Source: a virus
Strand: one strand, 5' to 3'
DNA: 28,907 nt
IMG/VR virus record: IMGVR_UViG_3300034105_001925
Span: 1 to 28,907 of that record
The notes under the pieces are model-generated. The model was not told the DNA's origin. It ran no database searches and saw only the letters and a list, made by a program, of their open reading frames with translations. The position numbers and the translations under genes were made by a program. Shown here in pieces: positions 1 through 5,854 of the stretch; position 1 is the first letter of the stretch, and the number at the start of each line of letters is the position of its first letter.

Positions 1-290
1 ATAACTAAAGCTTGAACATCATTTACCCAAGGCCGTTCAGTAATAAAATATCCAATCCGATTAACAAAACTATAACCAGACCAGATATACGTGCCTCCAT
101 CATCACCATCCCCATAAGTCCAAATAAGGTTATCATCTGCCTCCTGTATGAATTTAAGTTCATCGCCATATGTTTCAAACATATAGCCATACTCTCCATC
201 GCTAAATGAAGCATTTGTATCTATATGATTAGGTACTGGCTTAAAGGTATCAAACCATTCATCATAGTCCATTTCAATTAGGATACTCAT
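1..290 (-). CDS. Hypothetical phage protein, 3' part cut by window edge
   Basis: An open reading frame begins MSILIEMDYDEWF at 290 and is still open at position 1, so about 96 residues are visible and the C-terminus is missing. Its start overlaps the stop of the upstream zinc-ribbon gene as ATGA, the usual sign of translational coupling in this operon. The protein is acidic and rich in aromatic residues, with no Cys pairs, membrane segment or motif I recognise. No function can be assigned. The overlap and uninterrupted frame make it a real gene. Confidence 0.7.
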   Translation of the reverse strand, partial: MSILIEMDYDEWFDTFKPVPNHIDTNASFSDGEYGYMFETYGDELKFIQEADDNLIWTYGDGDDGGTYIWSGYSFVNRIGYFITERPWVNDVQALV

Positions 291-466
291 ACTTTACCCT
301 CAATGTTAATAGACTCACACTCTTTACATGTGGCTTCCTCTGGCTCGTGGTACTCTTTATAGATTACATCTATCATCTCACCGCTTTCGTCATACTCGGC
401 TTCGTTGTAACTGTTCTCACAGTAAGTAAAGAATTTAGTGTTACCACAATCTAAACACTTAGGCAT
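287..466 (-). CDS. Small Cys-pair (zinc-ribbon-like) protein, 59 aa
   Basis: I chose the ATG at 466 because TGAGGAG lies just upstream as a ribosome binding site; a longer frame to 496 exists but has no such site. The product has C4-x2-C7 near the N-terminus and C47-x2-C50 near the C-terminus with an extra C16, a layout that usually binds one zinc ion. The middle is strongly acidic. It overlaps the upstream gene by 8 bp and the downstream gene by 4 bp. Function unknown; zinc binding is inferred from Cys spacing only. Confidence 0.7.
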   Translation of the reverse strand: MPKCLDCGNTKFFTYCENSYNEAEYDESGEMIDVIYKEYHEPEEATCKECESINIEGKV

Positions 467-710
467 AATATTTCTCCTCAATTTTTTTACGGTCAATACT
501 TAAATTATAGGTCATACAGTATATATCTGTCAAGGCAGCCATATACCCGTCAAGCCATTCACGTTCATCACCTTGAGAGCGCTCTAACTTCATCTCACCC
601 TCTAGCATTAATACTTTAAGGTGACCATGTAATAAATCTATTAGTGGTATAGAGATGTCCTCTAAGGCTTTAGTTAAATGTTCGGGGATAAAGGGATACT
701 TATCACTCAT
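459..710 (-). CDS. Hypothetical helical protein, 83 aa
   Basis: Begins MSDKYPFIPEHL at 710. Its start overlaps the end of the preceding gene by 8 bp and it is followed by an overlapping zinc-ribbon-like gene. A weak GAGG site lies upstream of the start. The sequence looks helical and charged with no recognisable motif. Supported by operon position, overlaps and a full frame; function unknown. Confidence 0.7.
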   Translation of the reverse strand: MSDKYPFIPEHLTKALEDISIPLIDLLHGHLKVLMLEGEMKLERSQGDEREWLDGYMAALTDIYCMTYNLSIDRKKIEEKYYA

Positions 711-879
711 TGATAATCCTCAATAGATGATCACAGGTATCAATTGCTCCCATATAGAAAGAATCTGATTCAAAGTACTCATCATCAGGAATCTCCACAC
801 CCTCTTGTGCTTCTTCCATAGTTTGCTCTAAAGATATCTTATGTATCTTGATATACTCGGTTAGTGTTTTTAGGTCCAT
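703..879 (-). CDS. Hypothetical acidic protein, 58 aa, leaderless start
   Basis: The frame reads MDLKTLTEYIKIHK and ends RIINE. It is acidic and probably helical. A TATAAT box at 886-891 ends exactly 6 nt before the ATG, so the transcript would start at or next to the A of the start codon and carry no leader. That box overlaps the stop codon of the upstream gene. The 3' end overlaps the next gene by 8 bp. Function unknown. Confidence 0.68.
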   Translation of the reverse strand: MDLKTLTEYIKIHKISLEQTMEEAQEGVEIPDDEYFESDSFYMGAIDTCDHLLRIINE

Positions 880-882
880 ATA

Positions 883-1125
883 TTAATTATAGGGGTTTGA
901 GTTGATTTTTACAAGCGGTGCAGGTGTGATACTGGTCACATCACTATGGTATGAAACATTAGATGATGACTCCAGGACATGCCTTCCAATCCCAATAATA
1001 GCCTGATGTGGGCAGGGACAAACAGGGGTATTTACATACTCCTCTTTCCAATAAGTGCTAAGTTCCATAAGACTATCACATTCAGTGCATAGCCATTCAT
1101 ATTTAATCCAGTTAGATTCAAACAT
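883..1125 (-). CDS. Hypothetical Cys-motif protein, 80 aa
   Basis: Begins MFESNWIKYEWLC at 1125, overlapping the upstream stop as TAATG. It contains C13-x2-C16 and C36-x-C38 followed by His40, a possible zinc site. The C-terminal half is Ser/Val rich and without motif. The last codons (Tyr-Asn-stop) contain the TATAAT that probably serves as -10 box for the next gene. Function unknown. Confidence 0.65.
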   Translation of the reverse strand: MFESNWIKYEWLCTECDSLMELSTYWKEEYVNTPVCPCPHQAIIGIGRHVLESSSNVSYHSDVTSITPAPLVKINSNPYN

Positions 1126-1283
1126 TAGTCAAAGTACCCTTCTGCCCATAGGCCTTGTAAGAATTCGTGAGCGGTAACTAAATAATTATGAATAGCAGGA
1201 TTCTCATCAGCATTTATTAAGAGATCAGCAGAGCCAACTCCATAAATCATATTATCTAAATCTTCTTTAGTATAGCCAAGCAT
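1125..1283 (-). CDS. Hypothetical protein, 52 aa, first gene of operon
   Basis: Begins MLGYTKEDLDNMIYG at 1283 behind AAGGAG, a good ribosome binding site 6 nt upstream. It is the first gene after a strong sigma70-type promoter. The product is acidic and helical, about the size of one helical hairpin or pair, with no named motif. Its stop overlaps the next ATG (TAATG). Confidence 0.7.
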   Translation of the reverse strand: MLGYTKEDLDNMIYGVGSADLLINADENPAIHNYLVTAHEFLQGLWAEGYFD

Positions 1284-1313
1284 AATTCTCCTTGTGGTTT
1301 GTGGTATGTACTA

Positions 1314-1342
1314 ATTATCGCATGGTTTGGGGAAAAAGTCAA
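1314..1342 (-). promoter_or_regulatory. Sigma70-type promoter (TTGACT-N17-GATAAT)
   Basis: On the minus strand TTGACT (1337-1342) is followed after exactly 17 bp by GATAAT (1314-1319). The spacer starts TTTTCCCCAA, which is also found in the spacer of the promoter at 6983-7011. It drives the operon beginning at 1283. Confidence 0.7.
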
Positions 1343-1421
1343 CTGTATCGTAATTAGAAACTGGGAAAAATGTCATCTTACCGTAATAAGGTTTGCAAGA
1401 AAATGTCATAAAAATATCAAG

Positions 1422-1427
1422 CCCGGG
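1422..1427. repeat. CCCGGG palindrome, intergenic cassette A
   Basis: First of seven CCCGGG palindromes, all between gene blocks from 1.4 to 9.9 kb. The 150-bp gene-free stretch 1284-1433 holds this palindrome, a degenerate CRP-like stretch beginning at 1404, and the promoter at 1314-1342. Confidence 0.55.
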
Positions 1428-1433
1428 CCCTTG

Positions 1434-1507
1434 CGATCTGTATGGGACTTGAACCCACGACCTCTACCGTGACAGGGTAGCGCTCTAACCAACTGAGCTA
1501 ACAGACC
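1434..1507 (-). tRNA. tRNA-Asp (GTC anticodon)
   Basis: The minus strand folds as a cloverleaf. The acceptor arms GGTCTGT and ACAGATC pair with one G-U; the D arm contains TTAGCTCAGTTGG. The anticodon stem CTACC/GGTAG encloses loop CTGTCAC with anticodon GTC, and the T arm contains GGTTCAAGTCC. The discriminator base is G, as expected for Asp. CCA is not encoded. It lies directly downstream of the DUF932 gene and its stem-loop, so it may be cut from the same transcript. A phage-borne tRNA usually supports translation of phage codons late in infection. Confidence 0.95.
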
Positions 1508-1514
1508 TAATGGT

Positions 1515-1539
1515 GAGCAGTTTTAAATCATGCTCAGGA
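1515..1539 (-). repeat. Operon-end 25-bp stem-loop, copy 1
   Basis: Stem GAGCA/TGCTC around an 11-nt loop (GTTTTAAATCA as read on the plus strand), flanked by conserved AGGA. It follows the DUF932 stop by 7 bp and precedes the tRNA. One of five copies at 3' ends of minus-strand genes. Confidence 0.6.
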
Positions 1540-1546
1540 TTTTTTG

Positions 1547-2563
1547 TTAGGCTAAAGCCATAACATTTTGAACTACTTTTAGCAAACGATTTTTTTCTGC
1601 GTTAATCGCAGGGTCGAAACCACTTGCGCTTGCGAGCATAGATTCGTTATTACCACCACGAGCAGAACGATACCAATCAAGGCGTTCGGTTAGCGCATTG
1701 AACGCACCCCACGCATTACCAGCAATCATTCCATTAAACTCACCAGTGTAAATATCATTGACCATGCCAACTTTATTTTCCCACTTTTTGATTGAGCCTT
1801 TTGAATCCTTGTCTGGCTTAGGATAAGCAGCAAGAATGATGTCATTGAATGACTTAGCATTGACTTCCTTTTCGATCATAGCCTTAGCCATGATGTCGAA
1901 TTCGTCCATGTACTTGTTAGCCATGCCAAGAGTTTCACGAGCAATTTGTACTTTGCCGTTAGCAGTTTGAGTATGGCGAATCTTGAAAGATTGCTTGACA
2001 CCATTCTTTTTCTTGATTGAACCAAGAGCAAGGTTGAGAGTGTTAGCGCATACAACACGAACTGGCGTGATACTTGCTTGAATAGCAATCGAGCCGTCAT
2101 GTGATGTGTTGATGAGCAAATAAGTTTTAACCTTATCGGCAACACCATTAGGGTCAAGAATTGTTTCACGCTCTAGTGCTAACGCACCGAATACGACACG
2201 ACCACCCTTGATTGAGCCAGCAGTTTCCCAACGACCGCCACCGTCTAGGATATTGTCACCGAATGAAAATAAATCCTCATTTTGTAGTGGGTGATAACGC
2301 TCACCAACAATTCCGAGAATATCGGTTTGAGTGTTATCTGTGGGATTAGTACGCAAGACATACTGGTACGCCTTGTCGCTTGCTAGATGTGCTGGGGTTT
2401 CTAAATCCTCTAGACGAACATTCCACCCATTAAGGTTAGCAGCAGCCAACATTTCTGTGGTAGATTTTTCATCTGTGAATACAGTACCCAATCCATGCCA
2501 AGCAGGTTCACGGAAAGAAGCGAATGAAGCCTTGCCGTTTTGTGTTTCTATGTCATGTGCCAT
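1547..2563 (-). CDS. DUF932 family phage/plasmid-like protein
   Basis: 338 residues, a normal length for DUF932 (TIGR03299 phage/plasmid-like) proteins. The N-terminus has the family signature FREPAWHGLGTVF, then LAAANLNGWNVRLEDL, an NEDLFSFGDNILDGG segment and WETAGSIKGGRVVFGAL. Members are common in actinobacteriophages and mobile plasmids; their molecular role is not established, though many sit beside replication or recombination genes. Start at 2563, with GAAAAGGAAAT upstream and a TGTCAG-type promoter at 2596-2617. It is the only large gene in its transcription unit and is followed by a conserved stem-loop and tRNA-Asp. The family call is from recognised motifs. Confidence 0.88.
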   Translation of the reverse strand: MAHDIETQNGKASFASFREPAWHGLGTVFTDEKSTTEMLAAANLNGWNVRLEDLETPAHLASDKAYQYVLRTNPTDNTQTDILGIVGERYHPLQNEDLFSFGDNILDGGGRWETAGSIKGGRVVFGALALERETILDPNGVADKVKTYLLINTSHDGSIAIQASITPVRVVCANTLNLALGSIKKKNGVKQSFKIRHTQTANGKVQIARETLGMANKYMDEFDIMAKAMIEKEVNAKSFNDIILAAYPKPDKDSKGSIKKWENKVGMVNDIYTGEFNGMIAGNAWGAFNALTERLDWYRSARGGNNESMLASASGFDPAINAEKNRLLKVVQNVMALA

Positions 2564-2595
2564 GAGTTTATTTCCTTTTCTGTTGTTGAATTTTA

Positions 2596-2617
2596 AGTAT
2601 AGCAGGACAGACTGACA
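2596..2617 (-). promoter_or_regulatory. TGTCAG-N10-TATACT promoter
   Basis: TGTCAG (2612-2617), exactly 10 bp, then TATACT (2596-2601) preceded by TGC (extended -10). It lies 33 bp upstream of the DUF932 start. Confidence 0.7.
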
Positions 2618-2663
2618 AATACAACTTAGGACAGTTAGATATGGACAATCTGGACATTTTCCA

Positions 2664-2679
2664 GGTGATCTTAATCACA
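2664..2679. promoter_or_regulatory. CRP-like operator (GGTGA-N6-TCACA)
   Basis: Nine of ten consensus bases of TGTGA-N6-TCACA. Its centre is about 82 bp upstream of the predicted start site of the DUF932 promoter, a class-I CRP position. Confidence 0.55.
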
Positions 2680-2710
2680 GCTAATTAATTTGACAAATTA
2701 AGATTTTTGC

Positions 2711-2716
2711 CCCGGG
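2711..2716. repeat. CCCGGG palindrome, cassette B
   Basis: Intergenic copy in the 202-bp gap 2564-2765. Going right from the DUF932 start, the gap holds a TGTCAG promoter, a CRP-like site, TTGACA, CCCGGG and a stem-loop. Confidence 0.5.
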
Positions 2717-2723
2717 ATTTGTG

Positions 2724-2748
2724 AAGCAGTTTAAGGACGTGCTCAGGT
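2724..2748 (-). repeat. Operon-end stem-loop, copy 2 (degenerate)
   Basis: AAGCA/TGCTC, an 11-nt loop and the AGG flank match the other copies, but the outermost pair is lost. It follows the stop at 2766. Confidence 0.45.
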
Positions 2749-2765
2749 CCATTAGTAGCCCCCTA

Positions 2766-3170
2766 CTAAATATCTATGCGGTCAATCGTTCCCGAAAGAT
2801 ATGTGATTGGTTCGTCATATGAAATAGAATCAAGATCAAGATCATGAATTGCGTTCATGGCCTCTTCTAAATTCTTAGCGTTGACTGTCATTGAATATTG
2901 AACTGATACTTCTAATTCAAATTCTTGTGTTAATTCAAAACCAGCAATATCGGCAATCTCTTGCGCTTCTGCTTCATTGATTGAAGCCTCTTCCAATGCG
3001 TTCATAGTCCATTCGTGAAGGTCATCCCGTAGTTTTTGTAGGGTGCCTGCTGTGTCATAGTCACGCTGTGCTAAGCGCTGGGAATGTAAAACTAAATCAT
3101 TAATTCGTTCCTCTTGCTTAGCGATTGTGGCCTTAAGAAAATCCTCTGTTGCTATTGCTGTTGTATTCAT
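2766..3170 (-). CDS. Hypothetical protein, 134 aa
   Basis: Begins MNTTAIATEDFL at 3170, three bases after the upstream stop, with GGAG overlapping that stop. Residues about 10-70 are predicted helical or coiled-coil (EERINDLVLHSQRLAQR, then EEASINEAEAQEIADIAG). The C-terminal 60 residues look like a beta-rich domain (FELEVSVQYSMTVNAKNLEEA), a layout seen in small actinophage proteins of unknown function. An internal TGTCAG promoter at 3211-3232 can transcribe it separately from its upstream neighbour. Confidence 0.72.
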   Translation of the reverse strand: MNTTAIATEDFLKATIAKQEERINDLVLHSQRLAQRDYDTAGTLQKLRDDLHEWTMNALEEASINEAEAQEIADIAGFELTQEFELEVSVQYSMTVNAKNLEEAMNAIHDLDLDSISYDEPITYLSGTIDRIDI

Positions 3171-3173
3171 GGG

Positions 3174-3437
3174 CTACTCCATTTCCTTAGATAATTCGTT
3201 CATTTCTTTAATTGTAGCAACCATGTCTGACATATCTGAGTGTGATAAACAAACCTGTGAAACAAGTGTTGCTGTTAGGGCTGATAGTGAGGAACTGTAT
3301 TTAAATAGTAATTGAGCAAATTCCTCAGTTTCCATATACTCACGATTTTCAAACATGAATCGTGCTAAACTCATTAGATCAGGATCAAATAAGGCTTCCT
3401 CTGTTGCTTCTTTAATTTGTAACATTGTGCTAATCAT
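3174..3437 (-). CDS. Hypothetical helical protein, 87 aa
   Basis: Start at 3437 chosen for GAAAGG upstream; MLQIKEATEEALFDP is an alternative start four codons later. The product is helical and acidic with Ser/Ala-rich stretches and no motif I recognise. Its 3' end carries a TGTCAG-N10-TACAAT promoter for the next gene. Confidence 0.68.
   Translation of the reverse strand: MISTMLQIKEATEEALFDPDLMSLARFMFENREYMETEEFAQLLFKYSSSLSALTATLVSQVCLSHSDMSDMVATIKEMNELSKEME
3211..3232 (-). promoter_or_regulatory. Intragenic TGTCAG-N10-TACAAT promoter
   Basis: TGTCAG (3227-3232), 10 bp, TACAAT (3211-3216) with TGC before the hexamer. The following TACAATTAAAGAAAT is identical to that at the promoter of 8066-8087. 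It lies inside the upstream gene and serves the gene starting at 3170. Confidence 0.6.
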
Positions 3438-3464
3438 TGGGCTACCTTTCTAAGATTTTGTGTT

Positions 3465-3489
3465 GAGCAGTTTATAGTCATGCTCAGGA
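3465..3489 (-). repeat. Operon-end stem-loop, copy 3
   Basis: GAGCA/TGCTC with an 11-nt loop and AGGA flank, between the stop at 3507 and the start at 3437. Confidence 0.6.
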
Positions 3490-3506
3490 CAGTTTCCGTT
3501 AGGAAA

Positions 3507-3929
3507 TTATAGGTATTCGGATACTGCGTTGTATGTTGAGGTATTAACTGTTTCCTCATCTGTCATCTTTAGAATACGAATTGCGTTTGACAATTCCTTC
3601 TTAGACTCACGATAAGTGCTTGCGTGAATAAACTCGAAATCACGCTCTGGTTCTTTTGGCATTTCTGACTCTGTAACCTTTAGGTCAAAGTCAATGTTTA
3701 GTGTGTCGTTGTATGAACGATAGTTAGTGCGTAGGTTAAAAGACTTCTTGACATTAGCCATAGCAAAGTCAAAGACTTCCTTTTTCCACTTTTCTACTGC
3801 CTTTAGATACTTTGCTTCGTTGGCTTCTTGTGTTGCGTAGTCTGCCTCTAACTTAGCAAGGGAGGCTTCTAGTGCTGTGATGATTTTAGGTGTTGCGATT
3901 TTTACATTTATTGCTTTTGCTCTAGCCAT
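3507..3929 (-). CDS. Hypothetical coiled-coil protein, 140 aa
   Basis: Begins MARAKAINVKIATPKI at 3929. Residues about 15-55 form a likely coiled coil (ASLAKLEADYATQEANEAKYL). The second half contains a beta-prone stretch (YNDTLNIDFDLKVTESE) and a helical C-terminus with KKELSNAIRILKM. Similar small proteins occur in actinophage early regions, but I cannot name the family. It has its own consensus TGTCAG promoter at 3963-3984. Confidence 0.72.
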   Translation of the reverse strand: MARAKAINVKIATPKIITALEASLAKLEADYATQEANEAKYLKAVEKWKKEVFDFAMANVKKSFNLRTNYRSYNDTLNIDFDLKVTESEMPKEPERDFEFIHASTYRESKKELSNAIRILKMTDEETVNTSTYNAVSEYL

Positions 3930-3962
3930 TTGTTTTCTCGTTTCTGTTTGTGGTGTATTTAT

Positions 3963-3984
3963 ATTATAGGGGGTTGGTCTGACA
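3963..3984 (-). promoter_or_regulatory. TGTCAG-N10-TATAAT promoter
   Basis: TGTCAG (3979-3984), 10 bp, consensus TATAAT (3963-3968), upstream of the gene at 3929. It directly abuts a stem-loop copy. Confidence 0.72.
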
Positions 3985-3988
3985 TTTT

Positions 3989-4013
3989 GAGCAGTTTTAA
4001 TTCATGCTCAGGA
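3989..4013 (-). repeat. Operon-end stem-loop, copy 4
   Basis: GAGCA/TGCTC around an 11-nt loop with AGGA flank. It begins 13 bp after the stop of the gene ending at 4027. Confidence 0.6.
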
Positions 4014-4026
4014 ATAAGTAATTAGA

Positions 4027-4191
4027 TTACTTTGCTGTCCAAGTTGTGTAGCGGTGTTCGCCATTAACATCTAACTTTACTCGAACATTACCATTTGCTT
4101 GTGGGTCAATGGATACAATCGTTCCTGTAACCTTTGACTTTTGAGTTGTGTAGGTATCGCCTACATTGTAGAGAGCAGTTGCTACTGTCAT
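4027..4191 (-). CDS. Small beta-rich protein, 54 aa
   Basis: Begins MTVATALYNVGDTYTT at 4191 behind GAAAGG and ends YTTWTAK. The pattern VGDTYTT, VTGTIVSID, VRVKLDV reads as short beta strands, like a small SH3-like or OB-like barrel. It is a single-gene unit bounded by cassette C upstream and a stem-loop downstream. Function unknown. Confidence 0.72.
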   Translation of the reverse strand: MTVATALYNVGDTYTTQKSKVTGTIVSIDPQANGNVRVKLDVNGEHRYTTWTAK

Positions 4192-4224
4192 TTTGTATTA
4201 CCTTTCTGTTTGGTTGATATTTTA

Positions 4225-4246
4225 AGTATAACATTTCCTACTGACA
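4225..4246 (-). promoter_or_regulatory. TGTCAG-N10-TATACT promoter
   Basis: TGTCAG (4241-4246), 10 bp, TATACT (4225-4230) with TGT before it, 33 bp upstream of the start at 4191. Confidence 0.7.
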
Positions 4247-4304
4247 TTTATCAAATTATTATCTGATAATCTCATTATTTGGAATTGCTATTTGGTTATA
4301 CCTA

Positions 4305-4333
4305 AGTATGACAGAAAATCTCGGAAATGTCAA
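4305..4333 (-). promoter_or_regulatory. Sigma70-type promoter (TTGACA-N17-CATACT)
   Basis: Consensus TTGACA (4328-4333), exactly 17 bp, CATACT (4305-4310). It is a second, canonical promoter upstream of the TGTCAG promoter for the same gene. Confidence 0.6.
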
Positions 4334-4353
4334 TTCATGCTCGTAAACGGGGA

Positions 4354-4369
4354 AGTGATAAATCTCACA
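4354..4369. promoter_or_regulatory. CRP-like operator (AGTGA-N6-TCACA)
   Basis: Nine of ten consensus positions. It lies 20 bp upstream of the TTGACA at 4328-4333 in cassette C. With a start site near 4298, its centre falls at about -63, a class-I CRP position. Confidence 0.55.
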
Positions 4370-4404
4370 CTTAATAGGCTTGACAATCATCTTAGTTTAG
4401 GCGG

Positions 4405-4410
4405 CCCGGG
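4405..4410. repeat. CCCGGG palindrome, cassette C
   Basis: Embedded in a perfect 10-bp palindrome GGCCCGGGCC. The 243-bp gap 4192-4434 holds two promoters, the CRP-like site, a TTGACA near 4380, this palindrome and a small hairpin. Confidence 0.5.
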
Positions 4411-4424
4411 CCTGCTTTCGCAGG
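4411..4424 (-). terminator. Short GNRA-loop hairpin at operon end
   Basis: On the minus strand CCTGC-GAAA-GCAGG forms a 5-bp stem with a GAAA tetraloop, just after the stop at 4435. It has no U-tract, so termination is only a possibility. Confidence 0.35.
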
Positions 4425-4434
4425 GTATAGCTAA

Positions 4435-4677
4435 TTACTCATCATCCTCAACATAAACATATAGCGAAACTAATTCATCATGTTTTAAATTAACAATATC
4501 TTTTTCACCAAACTCATCAATGAATTCAACATGATAGTCATCTCCATCGTTAGTATCGTTAATTCCAATTACTTCAACAACATCATCTTCAACACCAATT
4601 AAATCATTTAGCATCAGTTGTCCAGGTGTTAGACGATCAGCAAAAATTAATTCCATAGGTTTCATTGTAGCATTCAT
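4435..4677 (-). CDS. Hypothetical acidic protein, 80 aa
   Basis: Starts at 4677 directly after the previous stop; MKPMEL offers later start codons. After LTPGQLMLNDLIGVEDDVVEVIGIND the sequence alternates beta strands and acidic turns (DYHVEFIDEFGEKDIVNL), a layout I associate with a family of small actinophage beta-barrel proteins with no known role. It is the last gene of the operon that begins at 5699. Confidence 0.7.
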   Translation of the reverse strand: MNATMKPMELIFADRLTPGQLMLNDLIGVEDDVVEVIGINDTNDGDDYHVEFIDEFGEKDIVNLKHDELVSLYVYVEDDE

Positions 4678-4800
4678 TTAGGCATTATCCATTTCTACGC
4701 AGTCCATAAAACATTCCTCGCACATATATTCATCAATCGTGTAGTCATCTTGATTCATACACTCGTGTTCATCACAAGGGCATTTATTTATTGTCATCAT
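4678..4800 (-). CDS. Small Cys-rich protein, 40 aa
   Basis: Begins MMTINKCPCDEHEC at 4800, overlapping the upstream stop as ATGA, and ends directly before the next ATG. Cysteines form C-x-C, C-x2-C (MCEECF) and a further DC pair, with many Asp, Glu and Met. This could bind zinc; function unknown. A near-consensus promoter (9-bp spacer) lies at 4811-4831. Confidence 0.62.
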   Translation of the reverse strand: MMTINKCPCDEHECMNQDDYTIDEYMCEECFMDCVEMDNA

Positions 4801-4991
4801 GAGAATAACAATTCTAATTCTGAGTCTGACATTTCTGTCCACTCGTTACTGTTAATTAGAAATTCGGGCTCGCCAATAATAGACTCGCAATCAGAAAAAT
4901 CAGGGAATTGGTAATTGGTCATTACTTCCTCGATATCAGTCGTTTCAAGATAAAACTCATGATACATGCTTACTTTATAGGTCTTAGACAT
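4797..4991 (-). CDS. Hypothetical acidic protein, 64 aa
   Basis: Begins MSKTYKVSMYHEFYLET at 4991 (TAATG overlap with the preceding stop). It reads as a short beta segment, an acidic helix (DIEEVMTNY) and an acidic tail. No family recognised. Confidence 0.68.
   Translation of the reverse strand: MSKTYKVSMYHEFYLETTDIEEVMTNYQFPDFSDCESIIGEPEFLINSNEWTEMSDSELELLFS
4811..4831 (-). promoter_or_regulatory. TGTCAG-N9-TAGAAT variant
   Basis: TGTCAG (4826-4831) and TAGAAT (4811-4816) with a 9-bp rather than 10-bp spacer, inside the gene 4797-4991 and 10 bp upstream of the start at 4800. It may be weak or chance. Confidence 0.3.
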
Positions 4992-5284
4992 TATTCGTTA
5001 TCCTCATCTACTGGGTCAATAAACCACGATAAGTGGTGTTGTTCAATTATAGCCCACGCTGGTGCTTGGGTCAAACCACGCCAACGTATCTGAAAGTCAC
5101 CAACCATAGGCATGTCAATCACACGCTCATAGTCCTCATCATAGGCAGCATCTATTGCTTCAATACAAGGGGCAACCATTTCAACGGGTACTGGTGGATA
5201 ATGATTACCCTGTAAGTGATAACGCAATTGCGTTTCTAAGTCTAAGGTTGTGTCTGCTAATCCAATTGCTGTTACTGATCCCAT
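4991..5284 (-). CDS. Hypothetical conserved phage protein, 97 aa
   Basis: Begins MGSVTAIGLADTTLDLE at 5284 with a TAATG overlap. Its segments HYPPVPVEMVAPCIEAID and PAWAIIEQHHLSWFI resemble, from memory, a recurrent actinobacteriophage protein of unknown role. One Cys, no signal or membrane segment. Confidence 0.75.
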   Translation of the reverse strand: MGSVTAIGLADTTLDLETQLRYHLQGNHYPPVPVEMVAPCIEAIDAAYDEDYERVIDMPMVGDFQIRWRGLTQAPAWAIIEQHHLSWFIDPVDEDNE

Positions 5285-5493
5285 TATTTTACTCCTACTG
5301 TTCCGTTGCGGTGAAAGGTCTTAGTAAACATCTTACCCGTTGGGTCTGACAAGTTATAGGTAGCGTATTCCTTAGCAGTGCCATGATCTACGCATAGATT
5401 CCAAGCGTTTACAATTTCTAATAAATCTGATACTCGCAGGGTATTTACTAATTCCCCGTCATAAGCAGTAGTAAGTGAGTAAGTGTATTCCAT
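5284..5493 (-). CDS. Hypothetical conserved phage protein, 69 aa
   Basis: I chose the start MEYTYSLTTAYDGELVNTL at 5493 for GAAGGA upstream; the longer frame to 5547 would overlap most of the neighbour's tail. Segments LLEIVNAWNLCVDHGTAKEYATYNL and GKMFTKTFHRNG resemble a small protein seen in several actinophages. Function unknown. It contains an internal TGTCAG promoter for the next gene. Confidence 0.75.
   Translation of the reverse strand: MEYTYSLTTAYDGELVNTLRVSDLLEIVNAWNLCVDHGTAKEYATYNLSDPTGKMFTKTFHRNGTVGVK
5330..5351 (-). promoter_or_regulatory. Intragenic TGTCAG-N10-TAAGAT promoter
   Basis: TGTCAG (5346-5351), 10 bp, TAAGAT (5330-5335), inside gene 5284-5493 and upstream of the start at 5284. 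The -10 box is weaker than in other copies. Confidence 0.45.
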
Positions 5494-5699
5494 TAGTTTC
5501 CTTCTTTCGTAGTTGATATTTCTGATACTAACATATCGGACTGACATTCGCAGGGTTCTGAGTAATCAAACTGGCAGAAATAACAACCCATCATTTCATC
5601 GCATACACGGCACTGATACTTAAACTGTACTTCATCGCAACAATAGTGCGAGATATCCCAAATTAAGTAGTGATCTGTCTTATCTATAACTGTAGCCAT
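5493..5699 (-). CDS. Cys-rich zinc-binding-type protein, 68 aa (paralogue of 9373-9540)
   Basis: Start MATVIDKTDHYLIW at 5699 lies behind a TGTCAG promoter and AGAGG; the open frame extends to 5903 but would read through the promoter and CRP site. It carries CCDEVQF, a C-x2-C pair, then GCYFCQFDYSEPCEC. The same pattern (CDEIQF and GCYFCEFDYSQPCEC) recurs in the gene at 9373-9540, so the two are paralogues. The paired Cys suggest a structural zinc site. Function unknown. Its C-terminal codons contain the promoter for the next gene. Confidence 0.75.
   Translation of the reverse strand: MATVIDKTDHYLIWDISHYCCDEVQFKYQCRVCDEMMGCYFCQFDYSEPCECQSDMLVSEISTTKEGN
5525..5546 (-). promoter_or_regulatory. 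Intragenic TGTCAG-N10-TAGTAT promoter
   Basis: TGTCAG (5541-5546), 10 bp, TAGTAT (5525-5530) with TGT before it. It lies in the last codons of gene 5493-5699, 31 bp upstream of the start at 5493. Confidence 0.55.
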
Positions 5700-5728
5700 A
5701 GGGGGCAACCTCTTTTCTTTATACTGTA

Positions 5729-5750
5729 ATCCTATCATGGGTGACTGACA
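5729..5750 (-). promoter_or_regulatory. TGTCAG-N10-TAGGAT promoter
   Basis: TGTCAG (5745-5750), 10 bp, TAGGAT (5729-5734), 29 bp upstream of the operon start at 5699. Confidence 0.62.
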
Positions 5751-5789
5751 TTTTTCTACGACACGCCACGATCTGGGAAAATATTCGGG

Positions 5790-5805
5790 TGTGTTTAATC
5801 TCACA
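5790..5805. promoter_or_regulatory. CRP-like operator (TGTGT-N6-TCACA)
   Basis: Nine of ten consensus bases, centred about 75 bp upstream of the predicted start site of the promoter at 5729-5750. Confidence 0.5.
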
Positions 5806-5818
5806 TCGTAAATCACCC

Positions 5819-5838
5819 TGTGGATAAGCTGTGGATAA
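5819..5838. promoter_or_regulatory. Two tandem perfect DnaA boxes
   Basis: TGTGGATAA occurs at 5819-5827 and 5830-5838, both exact complements of the DnaA box TTATCCACA and repeated with an 11-bp period (about one helical turn). CCCGGG follows at 5842 and an AT-rich stretch (5855-5915) follows that. The layout resembles a small replication origin or a DnaA-controlled regulatory site. Confidence 0.6.
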
Positions 5839-5841
5839 GCC

Positions 5842-5847
5842 CCCGGG
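5842..5847. repeat. CCCGGG palindrome, cassette D
   Basis: Lies 3 bp from the second DnaA box. The 215-bp stretch 5700-5915 holds promoter, CRP-like site, DnaA boxes, this palindrome and a possible 18-residue membrane peptide. Confidence 0.5.
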
Positions 5848-5854
5848 CCCACTT

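Noticed and set aside
12-209. 65-residue plus-strand frame at the left edge
   Set aside because: It is antisense to the overlapping minus-strand gene that is coupled (ATGA) to its operon.
1434-1507. tRNA as a phage attachment site
   Set aside because: No integrase gene or repeated tRNA 3' end is visible in the window, and the tRNA appears complete within a phage transcript.
1515-1545. Stem-loop plus T-run read as a plus-strand terminator
   Set aside because: No plus-strand gene lies to its left, and the T-run is missing from three of the five copies, so the T-run is not the conserved part.
2691-2716. Plus-strand promoter from TTGACA beside CCCGGG
   Set aside because: No -10 box at 16-18 bp in cassettes B, C or G and no plus-strand gene follows; only cassette F has a weak TATTCT.
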